A stretch of 64,000 nt of DNA from Saccharomycopsis fibuligera x Saccharomycopsis cf. fibuligera (GCA_001936135.1 CP012817.1:2976001-3040000), one strand, 5' to 3'. Shown: positions 33,471-44,294, numbered from the stretch's first letter. The notes: generated by a model not told the origin, from the letters alone. Numbers and translations are program-made.

Positions 33471-34197
33471 AGTTAGTATTTGTGTTTATTGTTAGTAAGT
33501 AGGCCAAGAGCAATAAATGTGCAATATCTAGATTGCAGAATACTTGTCAGACTTTTTGTTGGTGTTTTTTTTTTAAAAAAAAAAAAAAAAAAATTGTATG
33601 CTGGGATTGCTTTCGTATGCCTACTAAAAGAACATGCTAAATTCTCAAGCCTGAACTTCAATTGGACGGAACCTGTGAAGTATTGAAATTTATGTACATC
33701 AGTAAAAAATCACAGCGAAGAATCGTAATGACGTGCTTAGAAAGAACGATTAGCGAAAGAAGAAAACAACATATAAAAAATGATGAAAAAACTATGAATT
33801 AATAACTATAGCAAAACACAAAACCAGTGAACAAGAAAGTTTTAAAAAGTAAACCAGACAAAACAATGAAAGAGGAAAATTTAAATAATTTGAAAAAAAA
33901 AAAAAAAAAAGGAAAAAAAGGAAAATTGAGCATTAAAAATGGAATTATAAATCAAAAAGAAAAAAGTCAAAATAACTAAATCAGATAAAAACTCGTATAA
34001 CGTAAACTAGCACCAATACTAAAAAAATAGGCACTAAAAATGCTTTGAATAAAATAATAAATAACGTGCAACGCACAAAGAAGTTACCAGAAAAAACCAA
34101 ACCCAAAAACACATCATTGCATATCAAGGCATATCAAATAGAAGCATTGCGAAACATAAAAGAGCAAGAGCACGGTCAAAATGCTTTAAAGCCCCAG
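33471..34197. other. Convergent spacer, dehydrogenase 2 / SSK2
   Basis: 727 bp, very A-rich on the + strand, with T10A19 (33565-33593) and A13-type runs near 33893. No gene supported. Confidence 0.55.
33565..33593. repeat. T10A19 block
   Basis: Ten T then nineteen A about 95 bp after the second dehydrogenase stop. Same form as the T12A14 block at 14330. Confidence 0.85.
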
Positions 34198-37100
34198 TTA
34201 ATTTGTTTCGGACAAATCAGACGACGAGGCATTACTTTCGTAACCCACTTGTAAAGCTCTAATTTCTGCCAACCATGGGTCATTAATCAATTCAGCGGCA
34301 GTAGCTCTCTTTTCCGGTCTAATTTCAAAACATCTTTTAATAAAATTAACCCCATTTTTACTCAACTCGCCGAATTCAGGTAATTGAGGCTTATGTCCGC
34401 TAGCAATATGGTACATTATAGCATACTCGTTGTCCAATTTCCACCATGGGGCTCTACCAGTAGCCATTTCACTGACACAACAACCTAATGCCCATACATC
34501 ACTGCTTCCTAAGACTTCATTATTATTACCAGTGATACTTTCCGGCGACATATACATTGGAGTACCAGTGATTCCAGTTTGATGAGCCGCAATTGGTGAA
34601 TCTGGATGCATGCTCTTGGTTCTACCAGTGGAGGCAATAACTTTAGCAGCACCAAAATCTATAAATTTAATAACCCCAAGTCTGTTAAGTAAAATGTTTC
34701 CTGGCTTGACGTCGCGATGAGTAATACCGTTTTGGTGCAAATATGCTAAGCCTTCAACCATCTGAAAAGTGTACCACTGAATCAACCGCTCATCGGCAAT
34801 TCTACCTTGCTCAAGCAAACTAGCTAATGATCCACCTTCACAATATTCCATAAATAGATAAACTTTATCGCTATGGACTTCAACACCAAAATAATGCACA
34901 ATGTTTGGATGATTTAACATTTCAAGCACTGTCATTTCATCCTTAACAATATTACCGATCTTAGTAACCAATTGACTGTTTGGAAATTTAACTTCCTTCA
35001 CGGCCATTACATTACCATTGGTCAAATCATTAGCGATGTATACAGCTCCAAATGAACCTCCTCCCAAATAATCACCTTTTTGCCATTTTGAGGAAAATTT
35101 CGAAAATGTAGATGACAAATATGCCAAGAATTTGTTTTCCGATTTCTTGTCATCCAAGACTTTACCAATAGCTTCATATTGACGCATCTTAGCAGTGACT
35201 TGTCTATCCAATTCAGCGATCTTTTCACTAAGTTCGGTATTTTTATGCATTGCCAAAGTGTTTTCTCTTTGAATAACGGTTTTTTGTAATTTGGAAATTG
35301 AAAGCAACACTTTGTCAGCTTTATTCGATCTTGCTCCCATAATATCGAAATGTGAAATCAACAATGCTAAGCATCCGGCAACTTTTATCTTTAGGATTCG
35401 GAACTGTTCATTTGTCAACAACAAGACATTAAACTTCTGCAAAATTAAGATCGCAAATTCCAAAGCGGAAACACACCATTTGAAAGTCTTTTGTTCAGTA
35501 GCTACGCAATCATCAACAATAAGTTTAACCCATTCAATAGTGACTTTGATCATATACTCCACAAAAAGACCTCTTTTTGCCGGCTCAATAGTTTTTAAAG
35601 ACAGCAAACTTGTATCTCTCATAATGAAGAACAAATTGTTAATAATTTCTAAAAAACTTGTATCTATACTTTCTCTAGAAACCAGGGACAAAATTTGATC
35701 TTTTAATCTCAAACCTTTCTCCAAGATGATGAATGACATCTTATTATAATACTTGTTAATCTTAACAAATTCTTTTTGAACTTGGAAAAGGGTACATGTT
35801 CGCTCAGTACGCAAATTCTTGATAAGTTTTAATAATTTCTTCTCCCGGCTCACAGAACTTATAGAATCTCTACTCGAACCCTTCAACAACTCATGACTAT
35901 CATCGGCCTTATTATCATCCTCATTCACTGTTAATTTATCGAACAATTTCACTGCATAGTCAACACTACTTCGTGGTGCCTTGCTGTCACCTAGAAGCTC
36001 CGAACCCAAATCAGTTTCTGAAACATAGTATTTTTTCAAATTATTGATAAAATTGGCCTTGGAGGCAGGAAGATTAAATGATGAACCTTGGGTGGCTAAA
36101 AATGCAGTCCCGTATCTAGCCGCTGACAATTTTGGAAACACTGAAAGTTCACTTTCCGGTAGTTCAATATTTCTTACTTTCCCTTCCCAATTTATAGGTC
36201 TAACAACTGGTAAAATTATCATGTATCCAACTTTAGCTCTTGCATCTTCAAAACTGATACTGTTTGATCCGATAGAAGTTGCTGCTGCTTCTTTATCAAT
36301 AGAATCATTGCTTTTACCAAGACTAATACTTGACAGATCTTTAGTAGATACTTTATACAAGCCAGCATTATTATTACTATTATTGTTGTTCTTCAAATCA
36401 GAATCTTTACCCACCGCGGCTTCATTGTAGTCAAACTTATTGTTTTCCTTATAGCTATCTTCAATAATCTTGATACTGGTGTTACTCACGTCAACCTTCA
36501 AAGATTCAAGGCTTGGTTTTTTCAAATCACAGCCCAATTTGGAACCTTGTAGAATACCAGTAATATCTCTATCTGAACAATTGAGTAATTCCTCACTGAT
36601 GAATGCATATATGATAAGGTTTCTTTTTGCAGGCTTGCCATTAGCATTGTTGTTACCATTAGTGTCGCTCTCAGTGTTTGATTTATTCTTATTGTACAAA
36701 ATGTCGTGTAAATTTGACGTTGTGTTGATGGTAACCAATGCATGATTTCTCTTCTTCAAAAACTGCAACAAAATCTTAGCAATGGTAAAGTCCTTGTTGA
36801 AATTCAAATGCAAGATCAACCCATTTTGGACTGCTTTCAATGTATTGTTTGTAAATTTCGTTAAATTTCTCTTAACGTTATTGAAATTGTCAAATGTGGT
36901 AGTATACCATTTAATGAACTTCAATTTACTTTCCAACGACGGATTATCTAGCTGATAATCCAAATAATTCAATAATCGTTCAACTAATTTGGAGATCAAA
37001 AATAGCACGTTTCTGGAAAGTTTGAAACCTGAATTTATTTCCAAAAAATATCCCACGTTTCTCATGAAATACCATTCCTTTTCCAACACTTCTGGTTCCT

Positions 37101-40100
37101 TGTAGGTAGTAAAAGAGAATGAGGTTCTTGAGCTATCCAATAATTTTCTATGAAAAAGAACAAGCAAAAACTCGATGAAATCAAGTAAGAGTTTATCTGA
37201 TTCCTTATAATCAATTTCCAAATCTTTCAAATTAATATCTGGCACCCCGTTCAAAAACTTGAACAAATTTTCCTTCACCTGGAAGCATAATTTGATGATA
37301 ACTTTGAAATCATAAATTGTCTGATCAATACCCATTAAGGTTTGTTGAGTAATATTTTTTGCATAATATAATCTAAGCCTGATGACTTCTTTAATCAAGT
37401 TCGATGGAAATTTAACCAACTCAAGAAGAATCTTCAAGTATGAAGGTAAGTTGATTTCGTCAAACATATCTTTAGACACCAAGTACGATTCTTTAGCTTT
37501 TCTGGACCATGGATTAATGACACTAAAAATCTTTTTTTCCACAACTTCACCTAAATTCTTGTATGCCAAGATATTTTCGGCAAAACAAGATGCATCAAGC
37601 TCATTAATATCACTGTATTTAGCCGTTGATTCGTCTTCGTAAGCATCGTCAATAATTACGGTTTCCGTGGCGTCATCATAGACCGCATGTGGTGGTGGCA
37701 CTCGGGTACTGGTTGTGCTATTCTGTGCCGGACTCATAGTACCGCTATGAATACCTTGTCTGTTATTTTCAACGGTACCACCACTCAAGTCATCGGGAAA
37801 TCCTGCTGCTGCAACTGCTGCTGCTTGTGATGGTGGAGGTGGTGCTGCTGTTGCTGCAACAGCAGCTTGTGCTGATGACACCGCAGTCGCAGGTTCATCA
37901 AAATGGGTGGGTCTTGATAATGAAGAATTCAGTGATGATGAATGATGACGACGCTCAAATTCTTGAGGGTAATTAACTGAAGCCTGACTCAGATGACTAC
38001 TTAGATTGTAACGGTAATAAGTGTCGTTTTTGAACCATTTGATCAATACTTCTTTTTCAAAATACAATGCACTAATAATATTTTTCCAACTAATAAGCGC
38101 GTTCAATCTTTTTTCAAATTTTTCAGACTTGAGTATTGGTTTAGCAATGTACATTTCTTCATGTGTTATCCATAATTGTTCGCATCCATCGTATTTCTCC
38201 AATAAGTTGTCTACTTCTTTGCTTGCTTCCTCGTATAAGTATGTGTCTAGTTGATGTTGCTGTTGTTGTGTTAATTTGAAAAACTTCTTGTAATCTTCTT
38301 TTTCCAAAACACTTAAATTTATTTCGTTGCCAAAATGGCCTTCTTCAATAAGCATTGCGTAAAAGTTGTTTTCTGCTTGTTCTTTATTGAATCGATAATT
38401 TAGAACCTCTTCGATAACTTCATCCATCAAACTTCTGCTATAACCCAAGATTCGTTTCTGTTCAAGAATATCACGACTATATTTTTTAGCCTTCAAAGAA
38501 AGCCATAAGTTTTCTTTATACTGATTAATGAAAAAACTAGACAAATACGCTTCACTCCCATGTGCATTCATCATGTTAATATTTTCTTCATCAGCACCAA
38601 AATTCAACTTTTTAATCATTTTGTTTTTTTCTGCGGTAACAATATCACTCTTAATAACCACCCCCAACATTAACTGCCATTCGAACCTTTCCAAGAAATT
38701 CTCGTCGTCTAATAATTCAGGCTTAAGCTTTGGTTGAATCAAGGGATATATAAGATTGTCATCTATTTGAAAAGCATCATTAATGTCATTTGTAGCAATT
38801 CTGGCAATTTCACTAGCATAGCCAATGTTTGTATCTTCCTCTTCGGCATCAGCGTCACCGAAAATTTTCTTAAATTCGTCATTATCGGGTTGTTGTTGCT
38901 GCTGCTGCTGCTGTTCTTGTTGTTGTTCTTGTTGCTGTTGTTGTTGCTGTTCTTGTAGTTCTTGTTGTTGTTGCGTTATGTCATCGATTTCTTGGCTAAC
39001 ACGGTATTGCGACTGTTCAGTGGCACTTTCTGCATATTTCAAAGCATATGATGAATCCAATTTATTGTCTTCAAGTCCAAATTGGGTGCCAGCTCCATTT
39101 GGACGCACTGGTACTGGGGCAATAGGATCAATGTCAAATACGTTAGTTTGCTGGTTGTTAATATTATTGACATTATTTATACCGGCTTTTGAAGGTCCGA
39201 GATCGCTTGAAGCTCTACTAAGCGAAAAACTATCTTTTCGTTGCATTAGAAATTCTTTTAAAGTAGTCAACTGCTCATTACCGCCATCTAGGACATCCTC
39301 AGGAACTTCAGCAGGGAGAGTAGCGGATCTAGCTAGTTTCAAATCTGGTTCATTAACTTCTTTGTAATCGTCATTGAAATTATTCCAATAAGGTTGAATA
39401 CTACCAGCGCCTGTCTGCTGAGCTGACTCTCTGTAATATGCATCAACATCACTATCCTGCATCGCTTGTTCTCTATCCTCATCGGCATCTTCTTTTTCTC
39501 CTTCTTCTTCTCCCTCTTCTTCTTCTTCTAATCCTTCTTCTCCTTCTTCTCCTTCTTCTTGTTCCTCCGCGTCTTCGTAAAAATCGGCACTGGCACCAGC
39601 ATCGGCATCGGAACCTTCAGAATCAGATTCATTAATTGCCAAGCGATCATAATTTGTATTTATAGCCATTGTGGCATAATCGTCAGTATAATCGTTCGTC
39701 ATTTTTTTGATGTACGCTTTCTCTTGAGCCTTGTAACGATTTTTGAGCTGTTCATTGATCATACTCTGAGTGGCCGGCGATATGGAAGAACTTAGCGAAG
39801 ATGGGTGATGATGAGCAGCATGATGATGGTGCCAGTGAGCAGTAAGAGAACTCGAAGGTATCTGAATAGAGGAAAGAGGAGAGGAAGGAGTGGACGCAGT
39901 GGAACCGGAGGATATGGAACCTGGTTTTGCAGAGAATCTGCCTTGAGAAGGTTTTCTTATTAGCGGGTCAATTTGGCGCGTTAAAGGTTTTCTTTGCACT
40001 TGAGCGCTACCTTGAAGAAGGTTACTGCTTCCAGAAGTGGGAGATAGGGGCGCTATTGGAGATGCGCCAGAAAAAACATGGTGCAAGTTACTGATATTTG

Positions 40101-40347
40101 ACGAAGTATTGATATGATGAGAAGCTTCAAATCTCGGATTCAAGGGGCTGGATAAACTTTGGGATCTAAATAATGGAGGCTTAGGACGAGTTTCTTTGGT
40201 CTTCATTGCTCTGGTCTTGGTGATTGGCCTGTCCGCTTTCTTTGATGATGAATCATTGGCTAGCGAGGGAGCAGCAACAGCACTGGGAGTATCGCTAACC
40301 GCTGATGGGTTTGCCTTCAAAGACGGCTTATTCAGAGAGGGGCCCAT
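34198..40347 (-). CDS. SSK2: MAP kinase kinase kinase Ssk2/Ssk22 (HOG pathway)
   Basis: MEKK4-type MAPKKK that phosphorylates Pbs2 in the osmotic/oxidative stress HOG pathway after activation by Ssk1. 2049 aa. The C-terminal kinase domain (about residues 1752-2030) has GGGSFGAV (glycine loop), VMAVKEV (catalytic Lys), HRDVKPGN, DFGAAK, GTPMYMSPE and DVWALGCCVSEMATGRAPW. The long N-terminal regulatory region carries a predicted Ssk1-binding/autoinhibitory area. The low-complexity parts are an acidic run near residues 265-300, a Gln run (about 463-490) and Pro/Ala patches. The conserved blocks around EWQLMLGVVIKSDIVTAEKNKMI, LWLSLKAKKYSRDILEQKRILGY and HEEMYIAKPILKSEKFEKRL follow Ssk2/Ssk22. 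Start ATG 40347. CUG-clade yeasts normally have a single SSK2. Confidence 0.95.
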   Translation of the reverse strand: MGPSLNKPSLKANPSAVSDTPSAVAAPSLANDSSSKKADRPITKTRAMKTKETRPKPPLFRSQSLSSPLNPRFEASHHINTSSNISNLHHVFSGASPIAPLSPTSGSSNLLQGSAQVQRKPLTRQIDPLIRKPSQGRFSAKPGSISSGSTASTPSSPLSSIQIPSSSLTAHWHHHHAAHHHPSSLSSSISPATQSMINEQLKNRYKAQEKAYIKKMTNDYTDDYATMAINTNYDRLAINESDSEGSDADAGASADFYEDAEEQEEGEEGEEGLEEEEEGEEEGEKEDADEDREQAMQDSDVDAYYRESAQQTGAGSIQPYWNNFNDDYKEVNEPDLKLARSATLPAEVPEDVLDGGNEQLTTLKEFLMQRKDSFSLSRASSDLGPSKAGINNVNNINNQQTNVFDIDPIAPVPVRPNGAGTQFGLEDNKLDSSYALKYAESATEQSQYRVSQEIDDITQQQQELQEQQQQQQQEQQQEQQQQQQQQPDNDEFKKIFGDADAEEEDTNIGYASEIARIATNDINDAFQIDDNLIYPLIQPKLKPELLDDENFLERFEWQLMLGVVIKSDIVTAEKNKMIKKLNFGADEENINMMNAHGSEAYLSSFFINQYKENLWLSLKAKKYSRDILEQKRILGYSRSLMDEVIEEVLNYRFNKEQAENNFYAMLIEEGHFGNEINLSVLEKEDYKKFFKLTQQQQHQLDTYLYEEASKEVDNLLEKYDGCEQLWITHEEMYIAKPILKSEKFEKRLNALISWKNIISALYFEKEVLIKWFKNDTYYRYNLSSHLSQASVNYPQEFERRHHSSSLNSSLSRPTHFDEPATAVSSAQAAVAATAAPPPPSQAAAVAAAGFPDDLSGGTVENNRQGIHSGTMSPAQNSTTSTRVPPPHAVYDDATETVIIDDAYEDESTAKYSDINELDASCFAENILAYKNLGEVVEKKIFSVINPWSRKAKESYLVSKDMFDEINLPSYLKILLELVKFPSNLIKEVIRLRLYYAKNITQQTLMGIDQTIYDFKVIIKLCFQVKENLFKFLNGVPDINLKDLEIDYKESDKLLLDFIEFLLVLFHRKLLDSSRTSFSFTTYKEPEVLEKEWYFMRNVGYFLEINSGFKLSRNVLFLISKLVERLLNYLDYQLDNPSLESKLKFIKWYTTTFDNFNNVKRNLTKFTNNTLKAVQNGLILHLNFNKDFTIAKILLQFLKKRNHALVTINTTSNLHDILYNKNKSNTESDTNGNNNANGKPAKRNLIIYAFISEELLNCSDRDITGILQGSKLGCDLKKPSLESLKVDVSNTSIKIIEDSYKENNKFDYNEAAVGKDSDLKNNNNSNNNAGLYKVSTKDLSSISLGKSNDSIDKEAAATSIGSNSISFEDARAKVGYMIILPVVRPINWEGKVRNIELPESELSVFPKLSAARYGTAFLATQGSSFNLPASKANFINNLKKYYVSETDLGSELLGDSKAPRSSVDYAVKLFDKLTVNEDDNKADDSHELLKGSSRDSISSVSREKKLLKLIKNLRTERTCTLFQVQKEFVKINKYYNKMSFIILEKGLRLKDQILSLVSRESIDTSFLEIINNLFFIMRDTSLLSLKTIEPAKRGLFVEYMIKVTIEWVKLIVDDCVATEQKTFKWCVSALEFAILILQKFNVLLLTNEQFRILKIKVAGCLALLISHFDIMGARSNKADKVLLSISKLQKTVIQRENTLAMHKNTELSEKIAELDRQVTAKMRQYEAIGKVLDDKKSENKFLAYLSSTFSKFSSKWQKGDYLGGGSFGAVYIANDLTNGNVMAVKEVKFPNSQLVTKIGNIVKDEMTVLEMLNHPNIVHYFGVEVHSDKVYLFMEYCEGGSLASLLEQGRIADERLIQWYTFQMVEGLAYLHQNGITHRDVKPGNILLNRLGVIKFIDFGAAKVIASTGRTKSMHPDSPIAAHQTGITGTPMYMSPESITGNNNEVLGSSDVWALGCCVSEMATGRAPWWKLDNEYAIMYHIASGHKPQLPEFGELSKNGVNFIKRCFEIRPEKRATAAELINDPWLAEIRALQVGYESNASSSDLSETN

Positions 40348-41067
40348 GGTTTTGCAATGAAAACATGTAACGGAAGCGGATCAATTGGGCTTGTGTCTGT
40401 GATGCGGTGGAAAATGCAGAGTATGTGAGAAAGGAGCGATGACAGCAGGAACAAGGATCTCAGTTGATAGTGCTTTTCGATGGTCGACTCTGTGTGTGTG
40501 GGTAAAATGGAATTCTGAAGAGAACCGATTTGTCGATGATGATTACAAATGAGAAAACAGGATGTGCCAAAAAGGCATTAAAAAATACAGTAAAAGGAAG
40601 GAAAAGGAGACTGATCCGCAGGGAAACAGAATAAGACGAGCAAGAAGAAAAGGAAGCAGAAACAATATGAAAACAACGACAAATGAAGCAGTGTCGGTGC
40701 AAAAAGGCAAAGCGGTCAATCACCAGGAGGCTGAACTGATGGTGATGGTCCTTGGGCTGGTGTAGTTGGCGGGTTCGGTCGAGAGTGTCTTTGGCAAAGC
40801 GTCGCAGTTGCGGTTCTTTTGCTGAGTTTTCGCACGTCGTCCGTTGGGTTTCTGCCATTACCCGCATGTTACGTAAGCATTGTGTAATCTCATCGCCTAA
40901 CAGAAAATTTTTTTTTCTTTGTTTTTTTGTCTACTAGGAGAAGAGAAGAGATACAGAACACAGGAAGGATACAATACAGGATTTGGTACCGAATATAATA
41001 TAGAAACACGGCATAATAAGAACGCTGCACTTATAGCTAATACGCATCCGAACAAGCAGACACTACA
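40348..41067. promoter_or_regulatory. Divergent promoter SSK2/RSA4 with PAC and RRPE
   Basis: 720 bp. On the RSA4 side lie CTCATCGC (40889-40896, exact PAC core on the other strand) and, seven bases on, GAAAATTTTTTTTT (40903-40916, RRPE-like). The pair is the ribosome-biogenesis promoter signature in yeasts and sits about 170 bp before the RSA4 start. Confidence 0.65.
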
Positions 41068-42630
41068 ATGTCCACCATATTACCCCCACCAAGCAAGAAG
41101 CAAAAGAAAGAGCTTCAGCTGCACAACACCCCGCTGGCAGAAGCCCAGTCCGCCCTCAAGGATGCTCCTATGGTCACCGTCAGCTTCAAGTCCTCTGACA
41201 CTGGCGAAACGTTGGGCTCCAGTATTCGTGTGCCAAGTAGCATTTCTGACAAACAGCTCCAGCAGCTCTTAAATCAGCTCAACAACGCCTCCGAAGACCC
41301 TGTGCCATATGATTTTGCAGTGCTCATAGACAATGATGACAAAAACGTCAACAATGCCATCGACATCAAGGACAACTTGTACGACTCTGTGATAAAGCCG
41401 GGCACCAAATCCACTGAAGACCATCTCACCATTGTCTATACTCCCCAGGCAGTTTTCAAAGTAAGGCCAATCACGCGATCCTCGTTTGCGGTGGCCGGCC
41501 ATGGCGCAACTATCCTCACTGCCAAATTCTCTCCAATCAGTTCTTCAAGAATGATCACTGGGTCTGGTGACTGCACTGCCAAGATCTGGGACTGTGATAC
41601 ACAAACCCCATTCAAGACTTTAGCCGGGCACAGTAATTGGGTCCTCACTGCTGAATACTCTCCAGATGGCAGATACGTTGCTACTGGTTCCATGGACAAT
41701 ACCGTTAGACTTTGGGATGCCAACTCCGGCGAACTTCTTGGCACTTTGGCCGGTCATCTGAAATGGATTACCAGTATCAGTTGGAAGCCATTGCATTTAC
41801 TTAAGCCTAGCGAGCCGATGATGCTTTGTTCTGCTTCCAAGGACAACACATTAAAGATATGGAACATTGAAGCAAGAACTTGCTTGTATACACTTAGTGG
41901 CCACAAATCTAGTGTTTCTTGTGTAAAATGGGGTGCTTACGATACCATATATTCCGGCTCTCATGATAAAACCATAAATATTTGGAATCCGAACGCTGGA
42001 ACATTGATCAAAACGTTAAAAAGTCACGCTCACTGGATCAATCACTTGTCCTTATCTACTGATTATCTTTTGCGAAAGGGACCATACAGTCACAACGAGG
42101 CAGACAACAAGAAAATTGCCAAATTGCCACTTGCTGAACAAATCAAAATTGCACAAACGTTATTCAACAAGAGTACCACCGCAAGCAAGAAAAATGAAAG
42201 AATGGTCACCGGGTCAGATGATTTCACCATGTACTTGTGGGACCCATTGAATCAAAATAAGCCGATAAGCAGGATGCACGGTCATCAAAAATTGGTCAAT
42301 CATGTTGCGTTTTCTCCAGATGGAAGATATATTGTCTCTGCATCATTTGATAATTCTATTAAGCTCTGGGATGGTCTTACCGGGGCTTTTGTGAGCACTT
42401 TCCGTGGACATGTTGGTCCAGTTTACCAAGTTTGTTGGAGTAGTGATAACCGTTTACTTGTTTCTGGTTCCAAGGATACCACCCTAAAGATTTGGGATGT
42501 TAGAACTAAAAAGCTCAGTGTAGACTTGCCGGGCCATCTTGATGAAGTGTATGCTGTTGATTGGAGTACCGATGGCCAGAGGGTTGTTAGTGGCGGAAAG
42601 GATAAAATGGTTCGTATATGGACGCATTAA
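41068..42630 (+). CDS. RSA4: 60S ribosome assembly factor Rsa4 (NLE domain + WD40)
   Basis: Nucleolar pre-60S factor that is pulled off by the AAA ATPase Rea1/Mdn1. The N-terminal NLE/ubiquitin-like domain (residues about 30-125) contains the MIDAS-contacting loop region. An eight-blade WD40 propeller runs to the C-terminus (HGATILTAKFSP, GHSNWVLTAEYSPDGRYVATGSMDNTVRLWD, LKSHAHWINHLSLSTDYLLR, GHQKLVNHVAFSPDGRYIVSASFDNSIKLWDG and final GGKDKMVRIWTH). 520 aa, matching yeast (515). The codon at 41758-41760 is CTG, in GH-x-KWITS where yeast Rsa4 and human NLE1 have Ser, as I recall them. This is direct support for CUG decoded as Ser. PAC/RRPE promoter pair upstream. Confidence 0.97.
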   Translation: MSTILPPPSKKQKKELQLHNTPLAEAQSALKDAPMVTVSFKSSDTGETLGSSIRVPSSISDKQLQQLLNQLNNASEDPVPYDFAVLIDNDDKNVNNAIDIKDNLYDSVIKPGTKSTEDHLTIVYTPQAVFKVRPITRSSFAVAGHGATILTAKFSPISSSRMITGSGDCTAKIWDCDTQTPFKTLAGHSNWVLTAEYSPDGRYVATGSMDNTVRLWDANSGELLGTLAGHLKWITSISWKPLHLLKPSEPMMLCSASKDNTLKIWNIEARTCLYTLSGHKSSVSCVKWGAYDTIYSGSHDKTINIWNPNAGTLIKTLKSHAHWINHLSLSTDYLLRKGPYSHNEADNKKIAKLPLAEQIKIAQTLFNKSTTASKKNERMVTGSDDFTMYLWDPLNQNKPISRMHGHQKLVNHVAFSPDGRYIVSASFDNSIKLWDGLTGAFVSTFRGHVGPVYQVCWSSDNRLLVSGSKDTTLKIWDVRTKKLSVDLPGHLDEVYAVDWSTDGQRVVSGGKDKMVRIWTH

Positions 42631-42961
42631 GCGCATTCTCAGTGGCATAGAATTGATACTATGTAGTCGAAAAAAAAAAAGAACGAAAATAAATAAAAAT
42701 GAAAATAAGGGAATCAAAAATAAAATAGAACCAAGAAATCAGAAACGTAGAGGATAAATGCTCATGTTGAGAATTGCAGCCTGTGTCTTTATGCAGTTTA
42801 AAGTATGCGTCATGTGACTATACTTACTACTAAACGGCAAAAAACGAATAATCAATAACACCAATACAAAGACACCCATCCTACAAGAAGCACAAGTCTA
42901 TAAGTCTTTGAGCCATCTAAAACTCACAGTACATCAAAGAGCCAAAATTTAGTGGTGAAAA
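42631..42961. promoter_or_regulatory. RSA4 3' flank and LOA1 promoter
   Basis: 331 bp, including the palindrome GTCATGTGAC at 42809-42818, an E-box/Cbf1-type site 145 bp before the LOA1 start. Confidence 0.45.
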
Positions 42962-43900
42962 ATGGAAAAGTTTTCAGAATGGAGAGATCCAGGCACCGGG
43001 ATTTCGCCTTTCATGCCGATAATGGACCACAGTAAACCCAACATCATCATCAAATTCATCCGAATTCTCATCAAGTCACTAATCTTTGTCACCAGAATCC
43101 CGTTATTTCTCCTCTTCATCACAATATATGCCGTAATCCCGGTCCCTGTAATCCGCCAGTTTACAATATGGTACATCTTGAATTTCTTATTCAGTTTCAA
43201 TGCTCTTTCTTTGAATACTGGATCATTATATGATGTTTCCGTTGACGGAATCAAAAGATCAAACAAGAGGCTAATTAATGCCAATCTACCTCGTGCTAAC
43301 GATGTGGTGTTTGTCAACTACACCTCACCTTTGGATTACTTGGTGTTGTTTGTCTTAAATCCAAATTCGGTGGCTTTGACATTGGATCGTAATGGAAATT
43401 TAATTCGTTATTCTGTCTGGCAATTCTTTACTGCCTCGTTATCGTTGCCAAACACTACAGCGACTGTCAACCCCAAACCAGTCAAATTAGAGTCATTCAA
43501 AGGTAAGGCAATATTCATATTTCCTGAAGGCACCCCATCAAACGGGAAGAGTATTCTTCCTTACATCCCCACGCAACTCGATTTGTCTCAATATACTAAA
43601 TCCACCACCACCACTACTACTACTGCATTCAAGTTCAAGACTCTTACATTGGTGCTCAGCCCAGTTGAGCTAACCACTCCGGTTCCCGTCAATGAAGTCA
43701 GCTATCTCTTCAAACTATTCGCTAATTGGCAGATCAAGTACAGACTAAAGATCCTGTTGCTTGATGAGGACGAATTACAGTGGGAAAATATAAGAAATAA
43801 GAGTGCAGAGGCTGGTAGGTTAAGGTTAGTGGGGCATGACTTGGATTTGGATGCAAAGCTTAGATTTGTGAATGCTTACAAAAATAACAAGAGAAGGTGA
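42962..43900 (+). CDS. LOA1: Lysophosphatidic acid acyltransferase Loa1 (Vps66)
   Basis: Membrane acyltransferase of ER and lipid droplets that acylates lysophosphatidate with oleoyl-CoA. The N-terminus MEKFSEWRDPGTGISPFMP matches yeast Loa1 (MEKYTNWRDNGTGIAPFLP). Two hydrophobic segments follow (about residues 32-65). The acyltransferase core has the NYTSPLD block at about 119-125 (degenerate form of the NHx4D motif, as in yeast Loa1, NCTSPLD) and FPEGTPSNGKSILP around 184-197. The C-terminus LVGHDLDLDAKLRFVNAYKNNKRR also follows Loa1. 312 aa against 300 in yeast. The missing catalytic His is a property of the family, not a defect here. Start ATG 42962. Confidence 0.92.
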   Translation: MEKFSEWRDPGTGISPFMPIMDHSKPNIIIKFIRILIKSLIFVTRIPLFLLFITIYAVIPVPVIRQFTIWYILNFLFSFNALSLNTGSLYDVSVDGIKRSNKRLINANLPRANDVVFVNYTSPLDYLVLFVLNPNSVALTLDRNGNLIRYSVWQFFTASLSLPNTTATVNPKPVKLESFKGKAIFIFPEGTPSNGKSILPYIPTQLDLSQYTKSTTTTTTTAFKFKTLTLVLSPVELTTPVPVNEVSYLFKLFANWQIKYRLKILLLDEDELQWENIRNKSAEAGRLRLVGHDLDLDAKLRFVNAYKNNKRR

Positions 43901-44262
43901 ATAATCTTAAGATCAATCTTATCCACTTGCTGAGTGCTATCTTTGAAAAGTGGAAAGAGTGTCTATATATAAAGTAATGCAAGTAGCCCTTGTGGCTACG
44001 ATAAACTCTCCTCTCCAACGTAACCGCAGCAACTATTATAGTTAATGATCAATGTACACATAACCCTAAGACTCTGCTTGTAATTCTGTGCTGACGTTGC
44101 TATACAAAGTGGCACCTACTATAATATATATTTGTCAATCATGGACGCTCCCAGCAACGCACCCAAACTCGCTCTTTCGCGCTCCAGTGCAGATCGGAGA
44201 AAAACTGGACGAAAAAAGTAAAAAAATAAAAATAAAAAAATGAAAACAGCACACACAACAAG

Positions 44263-44294
<32 letters not shown>

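Noticed and set aside
43980-44000. Small GTAGCC/GGCTAC hairpin as a terminator or RNA
   Set aside because: Six-bp stem without supporting context; such hairpins are common by chance.
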